The notes under the pieces are model-generated. The model ran no database searches, was not told the DNA's origin, and saw only the letters and a program-made list of their open reading frames with translations. A stretch of DNA of 64,000 nucleotides from Zoogloea sp. 1C4 (GTDB lineage Bacteria; Pseudomonadota; Gammaproteobacteria; Burkholderiales; Rhodocyclaceae): NCBI RefSeq assembly GCF_009469605.1, contig NZ_SSXU01000021.1, positions 1 to 64,000 on the forward strand, given 5' to 3'. A program made the translations under genes and the position numbers. Positions 8,902 through 16,728 of this stretch are shown here, one piece after another; the stretch's first letter is position 1, and each line of letters begins with the position of its first letter.

Positions 8902-9858
8902 ATGGGCATCCTCGTTACCGGCGGAAACGGTTTCATTGGCAGGCGCCTCGTGGCGGCCCTGCGCGCCGACGGCCTGCGCGTGCGGGTACTCACCCGGCGC
9001 GAGCCGGTCGGCCCTGACGAGATCCGCGGTGACCTGTGCCAGCCGGCCAGCCTGGCAGCGGCCTGCGCGGGCATCGATACGGTGTTCCACTGCGCGGGCC
9101 ACGCCCATGCCTTTGGCGCCCGCAGCGAGGCCGACGCGGCGCGGCATCGGCTGGTCAATCTGGAAGGCAGCGGGATGCTCGCCGAAGCCGCCGGTCGGGC
9201 TGGCGTGCGGCGGCTGGTGTTCCTCTCGAGCGTCAAGGCGATGGGCGATCCTGGCGACGACTGCATCGATGAAACCTGGCCGGTGCCACCGGCGTCGGCC
9301 TACGGCCTCGCCAAGCGCGAGGCCGAGGCCGTGCTGCTGGCCACCGGCGAGCGTTTCGGGATGCATGTGGTGTGCCTGCGCCTCGCGATGGTCTATGGCG
9401 CCGGCGGGCGGGGCAATCTGGAGCGGATGGCTGCGCTGGTGCGGCGCGGGTGGTTTCCGCCGCTGCCCGAGACCGGCAACCGCCGTTCGATGGTCCATGT
9501 GGCCGACGTGGTGGCGGCGATGCGACGGGTGGCGGGCGACCCGCGCGCAGCTGGGCGCAGCTACATCGTCGCCCATCCCCAAACCCATTCCGGGCGACAG
9601 CTTTACGACGCGCTGCGGGCCGCCAGCGGCATGCCTCCGGTTGGCTGGGCCGTGCCCCGGGGCGTGCTCGCCGCGGCGGCTCGGCTGGGCGATCTGGGCG
9701 CGGCCGTCCTCGGGCGGCGCATGCCGCTCGATAGCGAGGCGCTGGATCGGCTGCTCGGCTCGGCCTGTTATTCGCCGGCCCGCATCGAGCGGGAGCTGGG
9801 CTGGCGCGCCAGCCTGGATCTGGCCGATGGCCTGCGGGAGACGCTCCATGGGGCTTGA
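8902..9858 (+). CDS. NAD-dependent sugar epimerase/dehydratase, WbpV-like
   Basis: A 318-residue extended SDR enzyme. The N-terminal motif is VTGGNGFIGRRLV, the catalytic Ser region FLSSVKAMGD, and YGLAKREAE the YxxxK pair; RRSMVHVADVV follows. Order and spacing with the next two genes reproduce the wbpV-wbpL-wbpM tail of Pseudomonas O-antigen loci, where WbpV is a UDP-HexNAc 4-epimerase/reductase-type enzyme supplying the sugar that WbpL transfers. Specific substrate not readable. Overlaps the next gene by 11 bp. Confidence 0.88.
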   Translation: MGILVTGGNGFIGRRLVAALRADGLRVRVLTRREPVGPDEIRGDLCQPASLAAACAGIDTVFHCAGHAHAFGARSEADAARHRLVNLEGSGMLAEAAGRAGVRRLVFLSSVKAMGDPGDDCIDETWPVPPASAYGLAKREAEAVLLATGERFGMHVVCLRLAMVYGAGGRGNLERMAALVRRGWFPPLPETGNRRSMVHVADVVAAMRRVAGDPRAAGRSYIVAHPQTHSGRQLYDALRAASGMPPVGWAVPRGVLAAAARLGDLGAAVLGRRMPLDSEALDRLLGSACYSPARIERELGWRASLDLADGLRETLHGA

Positions 9859-10849
9859 GCTGCTGCTGGTGCCGGCGGTCGCCTTTGCGGTGGCCTGGGC
9901 GGTCACCTGGCTGTGTTGCCGGCCGGGGTCGTGGCTGCATTTTCTCGATCAGCCCAACGAGCGTTCGCTCCACGTCAAACCCACGCCGCGCACTGGCGGT
10001 GTCGGGGTGATGGCGGGGGTGATGGCGGCCGGGCTGGTGCTTGCACCGGGCGCTGCGCCAGAGCTGCTGGCGGCCGTCGGCGGTGGGTTGGCGCTGGCGG
10101 CGGTCGGGCTGGTGGATGATCGGCGCAGCCTGTCGGCGCGGTGGCGGCTGGTGGCGCAGTTGCTGGTCGCGGCGGTGTTTCTGGCGCTCTTGGGGCCTGC
10201 GGCGGGCTGGGCCTTTGGCCTGCTGTGTGTCGTCGGGCTGGTGTGGATGGCCAATCTCTACAACTTCATGGATGGCTCCGACGGCCTCGCCGGGGGTATG
10301 GCGCTGTTCGGCTTCGGCACGCTGGCCTGGGCGGCGCTGGTGGCCGGGCAGCCGGGGCTGGCGGCGCTGGGGGCCGGGATCGCCGCCGCGGCGCTGGGTT
10401 TCCTGTGCTTCAACTTCCACCCGGCCAGGATCTTCATGGGCGATTCGGGTTCGGTGCCGCTGGGTTTCATGGCCGGCGCGCTGGGGCTGGTCGGCCATGA
10501 GGCTGGGGCCTGGCCGTTGTGGTTTCCGCTGCTGGTGTTCTCGCCCTTCATCGCGGATGCGACGGTGACCCTGCTGCGCCGGGCCTTGCGCGGGGAGAAG
10601 ATCTGGCAGGCCCACCGCACCCACTACTACCAGCGGCTGGTGCGGATGGGCTTCGGGCACCGGGGCACGGCGCTGGCTGCCTATGCCCTGATGGCCGCGG
10701 CGGGGGGCTCGGCTGTTGCAGGCTTGCCACTAGGGTTCTCGCTGCAGTGCGTCATGATTACAATGTGGATATTCGTCTACATGATCCTTGGCTGGCTGAT
10801 CGACCGCGCGTGGCGCCGGTTCGAGGCCGCCGAGGCGCCCAGGCCTTGA
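9848..10849 (+). CDS. Glycosyltransferase family 4, WecA/WbpL-like initiating sugar-phosphate transferase
   Basis: A 333-residue polytopic membrane protein (about ten hydrophobic segments) of the WecA/MraY superfamily. It transfers a sugar-1-phosphate from a UDP-sugar to undecaprenyl phosphate to start O-antigen or capsule repeat units. Conserved features are GLVDDRRSLSARWR (DDxxD-type motif), NLYNFMDGSDGLAGG, FLCFNFHPARIFMGDSGS, and the cytoplasmic His motif AHRTHYYQRLVRMG. The ATG at 9848 overlaps the upstream stop. The stop overlaps the next TTG start (TTGA), so three genes form a coupled set. Confidence 0.92.
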   Translation: MGLELLLVPAVAFAVAWAVTWLCCRPGSWLHFLDQPNERSLHVKPTPRTGGVGVMAGVMAAGLVLAPGAAPELLAAVGGGLALAAVGLVDDRRSLSARWRLVAQLLVAAVFLALLGPAAGWAFGLLCVVGLVWMANLYNFMDGSDGLAGGMALFGFGTLAWAALVAGQPGLAALGAGIAAAALGFLCFNFHPARIFMGDSGSVPLGFMAGALGLVGHEAGAWPLWFPLLVFSPFIADATVTLLRRALRGEKIWQAHRTHYYQRLVRMGFGHRGTALAAYALMAAAGGSAVAGLPLGFSLQCVMITMWIFVYMILGWLIDRAWRRFEAAEAPRP

Positions 10850-12720
10850 TCAAGAAAGTCTTTCACCCTTCGCTGGTCTATCTGTCCGACGTGGTCGGCG
10901 TGGCGCTGGCCTGGTGGCTGGCCTACCTCGTCCGCTTCAACTTCGATATTCCGAAAGATTTCAACGCCGGCCTCTATCAGGGGCTGTTCGTCACGCTGGT
11001 GCTCCAGGGCCTGCTGCTGCGGGCCTTCGGGCTGTACCGGAGCATCTGGGTCTTTGCCAGCCTGCCGGATCTCGTCTGCATCGCCCGGGCAGTAGCGGTG
11101 TCCGCGCTGCTCACGCCGCTGGTGGTGGTGGTGGCGGTGCGCTCCGCGCCGGAGGTGCCCCGGCTGGTCTTTGCGATGCAGCCGCTGCTGCTGGCCATGT
11201 ACATGGGCGGCTCGCGGGTGCTCTACCGCACCTGGAAGGAATCCCGGCTTTATGGTGGGCTGCGGGCCCTCGGTCAGCCGGTGGTGGTGCTGGGTACCGG
11301 CGATGCGGCGGTGAGCCTGGTGCGCGAGCTCTCCCGCTCGGCCGAGTGGCGGGTAGTGGGCCTGCTCGACGACAACAAGGCCAACCAGGGACGCGAGGTT
11401 TACGGCTGCAAGGTGCTCGGCCGGATCGCCGATCTGGAGCGCATTGCGGAGGAATACAAGGTCGGCCACGCCATCATCGCGATGCCCAACGAGCGCCACG
11501 AGGTGCGCCGCAAGGTGGCCAGCGCCTGCGTTCGGGCAGGGGTGAAGGCGCTGATCGTGCCGGCCATCGCCGACGTGATGACCGGCCGCGTCAAGGTGAG
11601 CGAAGTGCGCAACGTGGACGTGGAAGACTTGCTCGGCCGCGATCCGGTGCGCATCCACACCGCCGAGGTGCGCGAATATCTGCGTGGCAAGTCGGTGATG
11701 GTGACCGGTGCCGGCGGCTCGATCGGCACCGAACTGTGCCGCCAGATCGCCCGCTACGAGCCGTCGATCCTGGTGTGCTTCGACATCAGCGAGTTTGCCC
11801 TGTACCGCCTGTGCGAGGAGTTCGCGGTTCATTACCCCAACATCCAGCTGGTGGCGCTGGCCGGCGACGTGAAGGACGCGGTGCGGGTGGATGAGGTCAT
11901 CACCCGCTTCCACCCCCACGTGATCTTCCACGCCGCGGCCTACAAGCATGTGCCGCTGATGGAAGAGGACAACGCCTGGCAGGCGGTTCGCAACAACGTG
12001 CTGGGCACCTGGCAGGTGGCGTGCAGCGCGGTGGCCTGCGGGGTGTCGCGCTTCGTGTTGGTGTCCACCGACAAGGCGGTCAATCCGACCAACGTGATGG
12101 GCGCCACCAAGCGGCTCGCCGAGAAGGTCTGCCAGGCCATGTCGGCCGAGGGCAAGACCCAGTTCGAGATCGTCCGCTTCGGCAACGTGCTGGGCAGTGC
12201 CGGCAGCGTGATCCCCAAGTTCCAGGAACAGATCGCCGCTGGTGGCCCGGTGACGGTGACCCACCCGGAGATCACCCGCTTCTTCATGTCCATCCCCGAG
12301 GCCGCGCAGCTGGTGCTGCAGGCCGGCTCGATGGGCAAGGGCGGCGAGATCTTCGTGCTCGACATGGGCGAGCCGGTGAAGATCGCCGAACTCGCGCGGG
12401 ATATGATCCGCCTTTCGGGCCGCAGCGAAGAGCAGATCCGCGTCGTGTTTACCGGCCTGCGCCCCGGCGAGAAGCTCTACGAAGAGGTGCTGGCCGACGC
12501 CGAGGAAACCCGCGCCACCCATCACCCCAAGCTGCGCATCGCCCGTGCCCAGCCAGTGGAGGAAGGCAGCCTCGACGCGCTGCTGCAATGGCTGCGCCAG
12601 CGCCGCCCGGTGGGCGCGCTGGAGGTTCGCCGCGAGCTGCGCCGCTGGGTACCCGAATACACCCCGTCACCGTCGCCGCCGGCGCTGACGGTGGTGGATA
12701 AGCCCGGACGGCGGGCCTGA
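10846..12720 (+). CDS. WbpM/FlaA1-like membrane-bound nucleotide-sugar 4,6-dehydratase
   Basis: A 624-residue protein of the WbpM/PglF/CapD class, which converts UDP-GlcNAc to the 4-keto-6-deoxy sugar for QuiNAc/FucNAc/bacillosamine pathways. Four N-terminal membrane helices are followed by a first Rossmann domain (VVLGTGDAAVSLVRELSRS). The catalytic SDR domain has VTGAGGSIGTELCRQI, and VSTDKAVNPTNVMGATKR carries the family's S/TDKAxxPxxxMGATKR signature, where Met replaces the usual Tyr. The start is a TTG overlapping the previous stop; no ATG is near. Slightly shorter than Pseudomonas WbpM (665). Confidence 0.93.
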   Translation: MIKKVFHPSLVYLSDVVGVALAWWLAYLVRFNFDIPKDFNAGLYQGLFVTLVLQGLLLRAFGLYRSIWVFASLPDLVCIARAVAVSALLTPLVVVVAVRSAPEVPRLVFAMQPLLLAMYMGGSRVLYRTWKESRLYGGLRALGQPVVVLGTGDAAVSLVRELSRSAEWRVVGLLDDNKANQGREVYGCKVLGRIADLERIAEEYKVGHAIIAMPNERHEVRRKVASACVRAGVKALIVPAIADVMTGRVKVSEVRNVDVEDLLGRDPVRIHTAEVREYLRGKSVMVTGAGGSIGTELCRQIARYEPSILVCFDISEFALYRLCEEFAVHYPNIQLVALAGDVKDAVRVDEVITRFHPHVIFHAAAYKHVPLMEEDNAWQAVRNNVLGTWQVACSAVACGVSRFVLVSTDKAVNPTNVMGATKRLAEKVCQAMSAEGKTQFEIVRFGNVLGSAGSVIPKFQEQIAAGGPVTVTHPEITRFFMSIPEAAQLVLQAGSMGKGGEIFVLDMGEPVKIAELARDMIRLSGRSEEQIRVVFTGLRPGEKLYEEVLADAEETRATHHPKLRIARAQPVEEGSLDALLQWLRQRRPVGALEVRRELRRWVPEYTPSPSPPALTVVDKPGRRA

Positions 12721-12725
12721 ACATC

Positions 12726-13559
12726 ATGGCAACTTACGCGATTGGCGACATCCAGGGCTGCTTCACCTCCCTCACCGCGCTCCTCAACCGGATCAACTTC
12801 GACCCCGCCCGGGATCGCCTGTGGCTGGTGGGCGATCTGGTCAATCGCGGGCCCGATTCGCTCCAGACCCTGCGCTTCGTGCGCGATCTGGGGGCTTCGG
12901 CGGTCACGGTGCTGGGCAATCACGATCTCTACCTGCTGATGGTGGCCTACGGCACCGTGCGTGCCCGGGGCAAGGACGACACCATCCAGTCGGTGCTCGA
13001 CGCGCCAGACCGGGACGCCCTGCTGGGCTGGCTGCGCACCCGCCCGCTGATGCATCTGGAAGACGGCTTTGCGATGGTCCACGCGGGGCTGCTGCCCGGC
13101 TGGACGGTCTCCCAGGCGCGGGCCCTGGCGCGGGAGGTGGAGGGCGCCCTGGCCGGCCCCTATCACGCCGATCTGCTCAACAACATGTGGGGCAGCGAGC
13201 CGGCCGCCTGGCACGACGGGCTGCGGGATTACGAGCGGATCCGGGTGATCGTCAATGCGATGACGCGGATGCGCTTCTGCACGCCCGACGGGGTGATGGA
13301 TTTCAAGGTGAAGGGCGAGGTCACCAAGGCGCCGAAAGGCTACGTGCCGTGGTTTGAGGTGCCGGGCCGGAAGAGCGCCGACGCGACGGTGGTGTTCGGC
13401 CACTGGTCGGCCCTCGGGCTGCGCATCGAGCCCAACCTGCTGGCGCTGGATTCCGGTTGCCTGTGGGGGCGCGAGCTCACCGCGGTGCGGCTGGAAGACC
13501 GCAAGGTGTTCCAGGTGGCCTGCCCCGGGCTTACCCACGGCAAGCTCAAGCCGTCCTGA
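12726..13559 (+). CDS. apaH: Bis(5'-nucleosyl)-tetraphosphatase, symmetrical
   Basis: A 277-residue cytosolic metallophosphoesterase that cleaves Ap4A to two ADP and also acts on Np4-capped RNA in E. coli. The phosphoesterase motifs are intact: GDIQGCFTSL, GDLVNRGPDSL, LGNHDLYLL, MVHAGLLPGW, and VVFGHWSALG near the C-terminus. Length equals the E. coli enzyme (280). The ATG at 12726 lies 5 bp after the wbpM-like stop, so it may be the last gene of that operon. Confidence 0.95.
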   Translation: MATYAIGDIQGCFTSLTALLNRINFDPARDRLWLVGDLVNRGPDSLQTLRFVRDLGASAVTVLGNHDLYLLMVAYGTVRARGKDDTIQSVLDAPDRDALLGWLRTRPLMHLEDGFAMVHAGLLPGWTVSQARALAREVEGALAGPYHADLLNNMWGSEPAAWHDGLRDYERIRVIVNAMTRMRFCTPDGVMDFKVKGEVTKAPKGYVPWFEVPGRKSADATVVFGHWSALGLRIEPNLLALDSGCLWGRELTAVRLEDRKVFQVACPGLTHGKLKPS

Positions 13560-13602
13560 GCGGGCCGTTGTCGGCTCGTCTTTCCTTCTGCTGATCTGAT
13601 GT

Positions 13603-13627
13603 GAAGCCTGCCGGAATGGCGGGCTTC
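13603..13627. terminator. Hairpin between apaH and olsA (possible bidirectional terminator)
   Basis: GAAGCCTGCC (13603-13612) pairs with GGCGGGCTTC (13618-13627) around a 5-nt loop, with one internal mismatch. It sits between the convergent apaH and olsA genes and overlaps the olsA stop. There is no clean T-tract on either side, so intrinsic termination is uncertain. Confidence 0.4.
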
Positions 13628-14306
13628 AGGCGCTTTCGATGCGTTCGAGGATCGCGGCCCGGGCCATGTGGGCGAGGGCCTTGCGATCCGGCGTCTCGCG
13701 GGTGCACAGGGCCGGCTCCACGTCGATGCGGGCAACGATGTGGCGCTCGCCGACGATGGCCCGCAGGCATTCGCCCAGGCTCACGTCGCCGTCGTAGGCC
13801 GGCGCCCGGGTGAAGCGGCCATCCGGCAGGCGGTAGGCGATGGCCAGCGGCTGGATCAAGGCGCCGGCGTCGATGGCCGGCTGGAGCAGGGCACCGTGGA
13901 AGTTGTGCAGGGTGCTGCCGTCGGTGGTCGTGCCCTCGGGGAACAGCGCCACGTACTGGCCGTCGGCCAGCAGCCCGGCAATCTCGCCATTCACGACCTT
14001 CGCGTGGCCGCGGCTGCCCCGGTGCAGGAAGACGGTCTCGCTCTTCACGGCGAGCCAGCCGAACAGCGGCCACTGGCGCACCTCGGCCTTCGAGATGAAG
14101 GCAGCGGGCCAGGCGGCGTTGATGATGAAGATGTCCAGCCACGACACGTGGTTGGCCACCAGCAGGCAGCCGGGCACCACGTCGCCACCGCCGCGAATCT
14201 GCAGCGTGACGCCGAGTACCTTTACCAGCCGGGCCGACCACCACTGCTTGAGCTGGCGCCGGCGTAGCAGGCCGAGGAAGGGGAAGGCCGCCGCCGCGAT
14301 GGCCAC
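13626..14306 (-). CDS. olsA: Lyso-ornithine lipid / 1-acylglycerol-3-phosphate acyltransferase (OlsA/PlsC family)
   Basis: A 226-residue membrane-associated acyltransferase. The catalytic HX4D motif is NHVSWLD and the phosphate-binding motif is FPEGTTTDG; FISKAEVRQWP and an HRGSRG box are also present. Placement directly after an olsB-like gene argues for the lyso-ornithine-lipid acyltransferase role over the general PlsC role. The GTG at 14306 is the only clear start, but the frame stays open upstream with a hydrophobic stretch (RYLRLAGHIAVGVA). The true N-terminus may therefore be longer and overlap the upstream gene. Confidence 0.85.
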   Translation of the reverse strand: MAIAAAAFPFLGLLRRRQLKQWWSARLVKVLGVTLQIRGGGDVVPGCLLVANHVSWLDIFIINAAWPAAFISKAEVRQWPLFGWLAVKSETVFLHRGSRGHAKVVNGEIAGLLADGQYVALFPEGTTTDGSTLHNFHGALLQPAIDAGALIQPLAIAYRLPDGRFTRAPAYDGDVSLGECLRAIVGERHIVARIDVEPALCTRETPDRKALAHMARAAILERIESA

Positions 14307-14380
14307 GCCGACGGCGATGTGGCCGGCGAGGCGCAGGTAGCGGGCGAGGCGGATTGCGAACGGAGCGGGGCTGTCGGGCT

Positions 14381-15139
14381 TCAGTCCTTGCGTCCCATGA
14401 AGTGCTTGGCGTAGCGGGCGTCGAGCCGGGAAACCGGCAGCAGGACGGGCAGATCGGCCGTGTTGAAATCAGGATCCCAGGCCGGTTCGCCGCAGATCCA
14501 GGCGCCGGCCCGCAGGTAGCCCTTGATGAGCGGCGGGGTTTCGGCGTCGAGATCCTGGCGCAGGGCGGCGAGGGGCAGCGGGGTGCGGGGGAACACGCGG
14601 TACTCGAGCGGGCACAGGTGTTCGTCCTTCAGCCGATTATACAGGCTGGCCGCCATGTGCCCGCCGTCGGCCATGCTCACCGAGGCGCAGCCGATGAGGT
14701 AGTCGTAGTTGTTCTCGAGCATGTAGCGGGCGAGACCCGACCACAGCAGGGTGATGACGGCACCGGAGCGGTATTCTGCATCGATGCACGAGCGGCCGAT
14801 CTCGACCATGCGGCTTTTGAGGTGGCGCAGGCGGGTGAGGTCGAACTCGTTTTCCGAGTAGTAGCTGCCCACTTCGCGGGAGGCGGAGGGCGACAGGATG
14901 CGGTAGGTGCCGACGATGCGGCCGGCGTCCTCGTCGCGGACGATCAGGTGCTCGCAGAACGGGTCGTAGAGGTCGCGATCCACGCCGGGCGTGCGCGGGT
15001 TGAGGCGCGCACCCATCTCGTCGGCGAACACGCGGTAGCGTAGCTTCTGGGCTTCGAGCACTTCGGTGGGGCTGGTCGCGAGGCCCACGTGCAGGTTGCG
15101 ACCGGGGCGTTGGGCAGCTTGTTGTTGCTTGTGCAGCAT
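14381..15139 (-). CDS. olsB: L-ornithine N(alpha)-acyltransferase (OlsB-type GNAT)
   Basis: A 252-residue GNAT-like protein that N-acylates ornithine from a 3-hydroxyacyl-ACP, the first step of phosphorus-free ornithine lipids. Characteristic sequences are EAQKLRYRVFADEMGARL, DPFCEHLIVRD, VEIGRSCIDAEYRSGAVI, YLIGCASVSM, and the C-terminal PPLIKGYLRAGAWICGEPAWD. The ATG at 15139 has AGGA seven bases upstream; 10 extra residues from an earlier start are unlikely. Forms a two-gene unit with olsA, suggesting a membrane that swaps phospholipid for ornithine lipid, for example under phosphate limitation. No Pho box was identified. Confidence 0.9.
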   Translation of the reverse strand: MLHKQQQAAQRPGRNLHVGLATSPTEVLEAQKLRYRVFADEMGARLNPRTPGVDRDLYDPFCEHLIVRDEDAGRIVGTYRILSPSASREVGSYYSENEFDLTRLRHLKSRMVEIGRSCIDAEYRSGAVITLLWSGLARYMLENNYDYLIGCASVSMADGGHMAASLYNRLKDEHLCPLEYRVFPRTPLPLAALRQDLDAETPPLIKGYLRAGAWICGEPAWDPDFNTADLPVLLPVSRLDARYAKHFMGRKD

Positions 15140-15235
15140 GGCGGAAATCCTCGTGGGGTTTCCGCGCATTGTGGGAAGGGCGCGTTGCGGCCCGGTGAAG
15201 GGGCGGTTACCGGCGTGTGACGGCGCCCAAAGGCA

Positions 15236-15258
15236 AAGGGAGCCGCGCGGGCTCCCTT
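15236..15258 (-). terminator. Rho-independent-type terminator after the lipoprotein gene
   Basis: A perfect 9-bp stem AAGGGAGCC / GGCTCCCTT around a 5-nt loop, 25 bp downstream of the lipoprotein stop on the minus strand, followed by a T-rich run (TTTGCCTTT). It separates the accB-to-lipoprotein run from olsB-olsA. Confidence 0.7.
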
Positions 15259-15283
15259 GCTGGATGCTGCCGGGCCGAAAGGC

Positions 15284-15739
15284 TCAGCGGGTCACGCGGG
15301 TGGTGCGGCCGTCCTGCAGCAGGCGGACGCGTTCGCCGGGCTTGAAGTTCTCGCCCTGGTCTTCCTGGGTGATGGCGAGCAGTTCGCCGTTGTCCATCTT
15401 GAGGGTGATTTCGACGCCCTGGCTGCGGGTCAGGCCTTCTTCCGCCGCCGCGCCGGCCAGACCGCCGACCACCGCGCCGACCACCGCACCGATCGCCGAG
15501 CCCTTGCCGCCGCCGACGGTGCTGCCGGCGATGCCGCCGACGGCCGCGCCGCCGATGGTACCCACCGGCGACTTGGTACCTTCGAGCTTGACCGCGCGCA
15601 CGCCTTCGATCACGCCGAGCCGGACGCTCATCACACGGCGGGTTTCGGTGCGCTGGTAATCACCCGCGCCCTGGCCGGTGGCACAACCGGCGACGGTGAC
15701 GGCGGCAAGCAGGGCAACGCCCAGATTCAGGATTCGCAT
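15284..15739 (-). CDS. Outer-membrane lipoprotein with glycine-zipper domain (SlyB/Pcp-like)
   Basis: A 151-residue lipoprotein. The lipobox is AAVTVAGC with the lipidated Cys near residue 19. A glycine-zipper membrane segment follows (VGTIGGAAVGGIAGSTVGGG and IGAVVGAVVGGLAGAA), then a C-terminal region ending GERVRLLQDGRTTRVTR. This matches the SlyB/Pcp/17-kDa antigen group, which supports outer-membrane integrity. The start MRILNL is chosen because it gives a clean signal peptide; six more residues are possible upstream. It lies 11 bp after the PfkB kinase and is followed by a terminator. Confidence 0.9.
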   Translation of the reverse strand: MRILNLGVALLAAVTVAGCATGQGAGDYQRTETRRVMSVRLGVIEGVRAVKLEGTKSPVGTIGGAAVGGIAGSTVGGGKGSAIGAVVGAVVGGLAGAAAEEGLTRSQGVEITLKMDNGELLAITQEDQGENFKPGERVRLLQDGRTTRVTR

Positions 15740-15750
15740 CGTTCTTCCTT

Positions 15751-16686
15751 TCACCAAAGGGTTGAGCCGAAGGCCTTGCGATAGGCCTCGGCGATTTCAT
15801 CGCGGCTGGGCGCGTGGTTCTGGCCGCCGCGGCTGGCAATCTTGATGGCGCCCATCAGCGAGGCGAGGCGCCCGGTCTGGTCCCAGTCGAGGCCGCGGTC
15901 GATGCCGTAGAGCAGGCCGGCGCGGTAGGCGTCACCACAGCCGGTCGGGTCTTCGACGCGGACGGGCACGGCGCAGGGGATGTCGATGCGCGCGCCGCCG
16001 GTGTGGATCTCGGAGCCTTCGCTGCCGCGGGTGACGATCAGCGCCTTGACCTCGCCAGACAGGGATTCGATCGAGCGGCCGGTGCGTTCGCACAGCAGGC
16101 GCGCTTCGTAGTCGTTGACCGTGCAGTAGTCGGCCAGTTTCAGGCAGGCGAGGAGCTCGCTGCCGCTGAACATGGGCAGGCCCTGGCCCGGATCGAAGAT
16201 GAAGGGGATGCCGGCCTCGGCAAACTGGCGGGAATGCTCGAGCATGCCGTCGCGCCCGTCCGGGGCGACGATGCCGAGGCGCACGCCGCTGGTCTGGCCG
16301 ATGGTGTTGACGTGGGAGTGGATCATCGCGCCCGGGTGGAAGGCGGTGATCTGGTTGTCGTCGAGATCGGTGGTGATGAAGGCCTGGGCGGTGAAGGTGC
16401 CGGGCACCTGGGTGACGTGGGTGCGCGGCAGGCCGAGGGCGTCGAGGCGGTCGAGGTAGGGCGCGGCATCGTCGCCGACGGTGGCCATGATGAGCGGCTC
16501 GCCGCCCAGCAGCTTGAGGTTGTAGGCGATGTTGCCGGCGCAGCCGCCGTATTCGCGCCGCATCTCGGGCACGAAGAACGAGACGTTCAGGATGTGCAGC
16601 TGCTCGGGCAGGATGTGATTGCGGAAGCGGTCATGGAAAACCATGATCGAGTCGTAGGCGATGGAACCACAGATCAGCGTGGACAT
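15751..16686 (-). CDS. PfkB family carbohydrate/nucleoside kinase
   Basis: A 311-residue ribokinase-fold kinase. The N-terminal block has YGGCAGNIAYNLKLLGG and the C-terminal signature DPTGCGDAYRAGLLYG, with the catalytic Asp in GCGD. NDYEARLL and LIVTRGSEGSEIH are typical of the adenosine-kinase-like subgroup. Homologues occur next to DUF3426 and prmA in related betaproteobacteria, suggesting adenosine or a related sugar as substrate, but this is not provable from the sequence. Full length; no oddities seen. Confidence 0.88.
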   Translation of the reverse strand: MSTLICGSIAYDSIMVFHDRFRNHILPEQLHILNVSFFVPEMRREYGGCAGNIAYNLKLLGGEPLIMATVGDDAAPYLDRLDALGLPRTHVTQVPGTFTAQAFITTDLDDNQITAFHPGAMIHSHVNTIGQTSGVRLGIVAPDGRDGMLEHSRQFAEAGIPFIFDPGQGLPMFSGSELLACLKLADYCTVNDYEARLLCERTGRSIESLSGEVKALIVTRGSEGSEIHTGGARIDIPCAVPVRVEDPTGCGDAYRAGLLYGIDRGLDWDQTGRLASLMGAIKIASRGGQNHAPSRDEIAEAYRKAFGSTLW

Positions 16687-16728
16687 GATTCGGCGATGGT
16701 TGGGCGGTTGCCCTGCCGGCGGCTGCCG

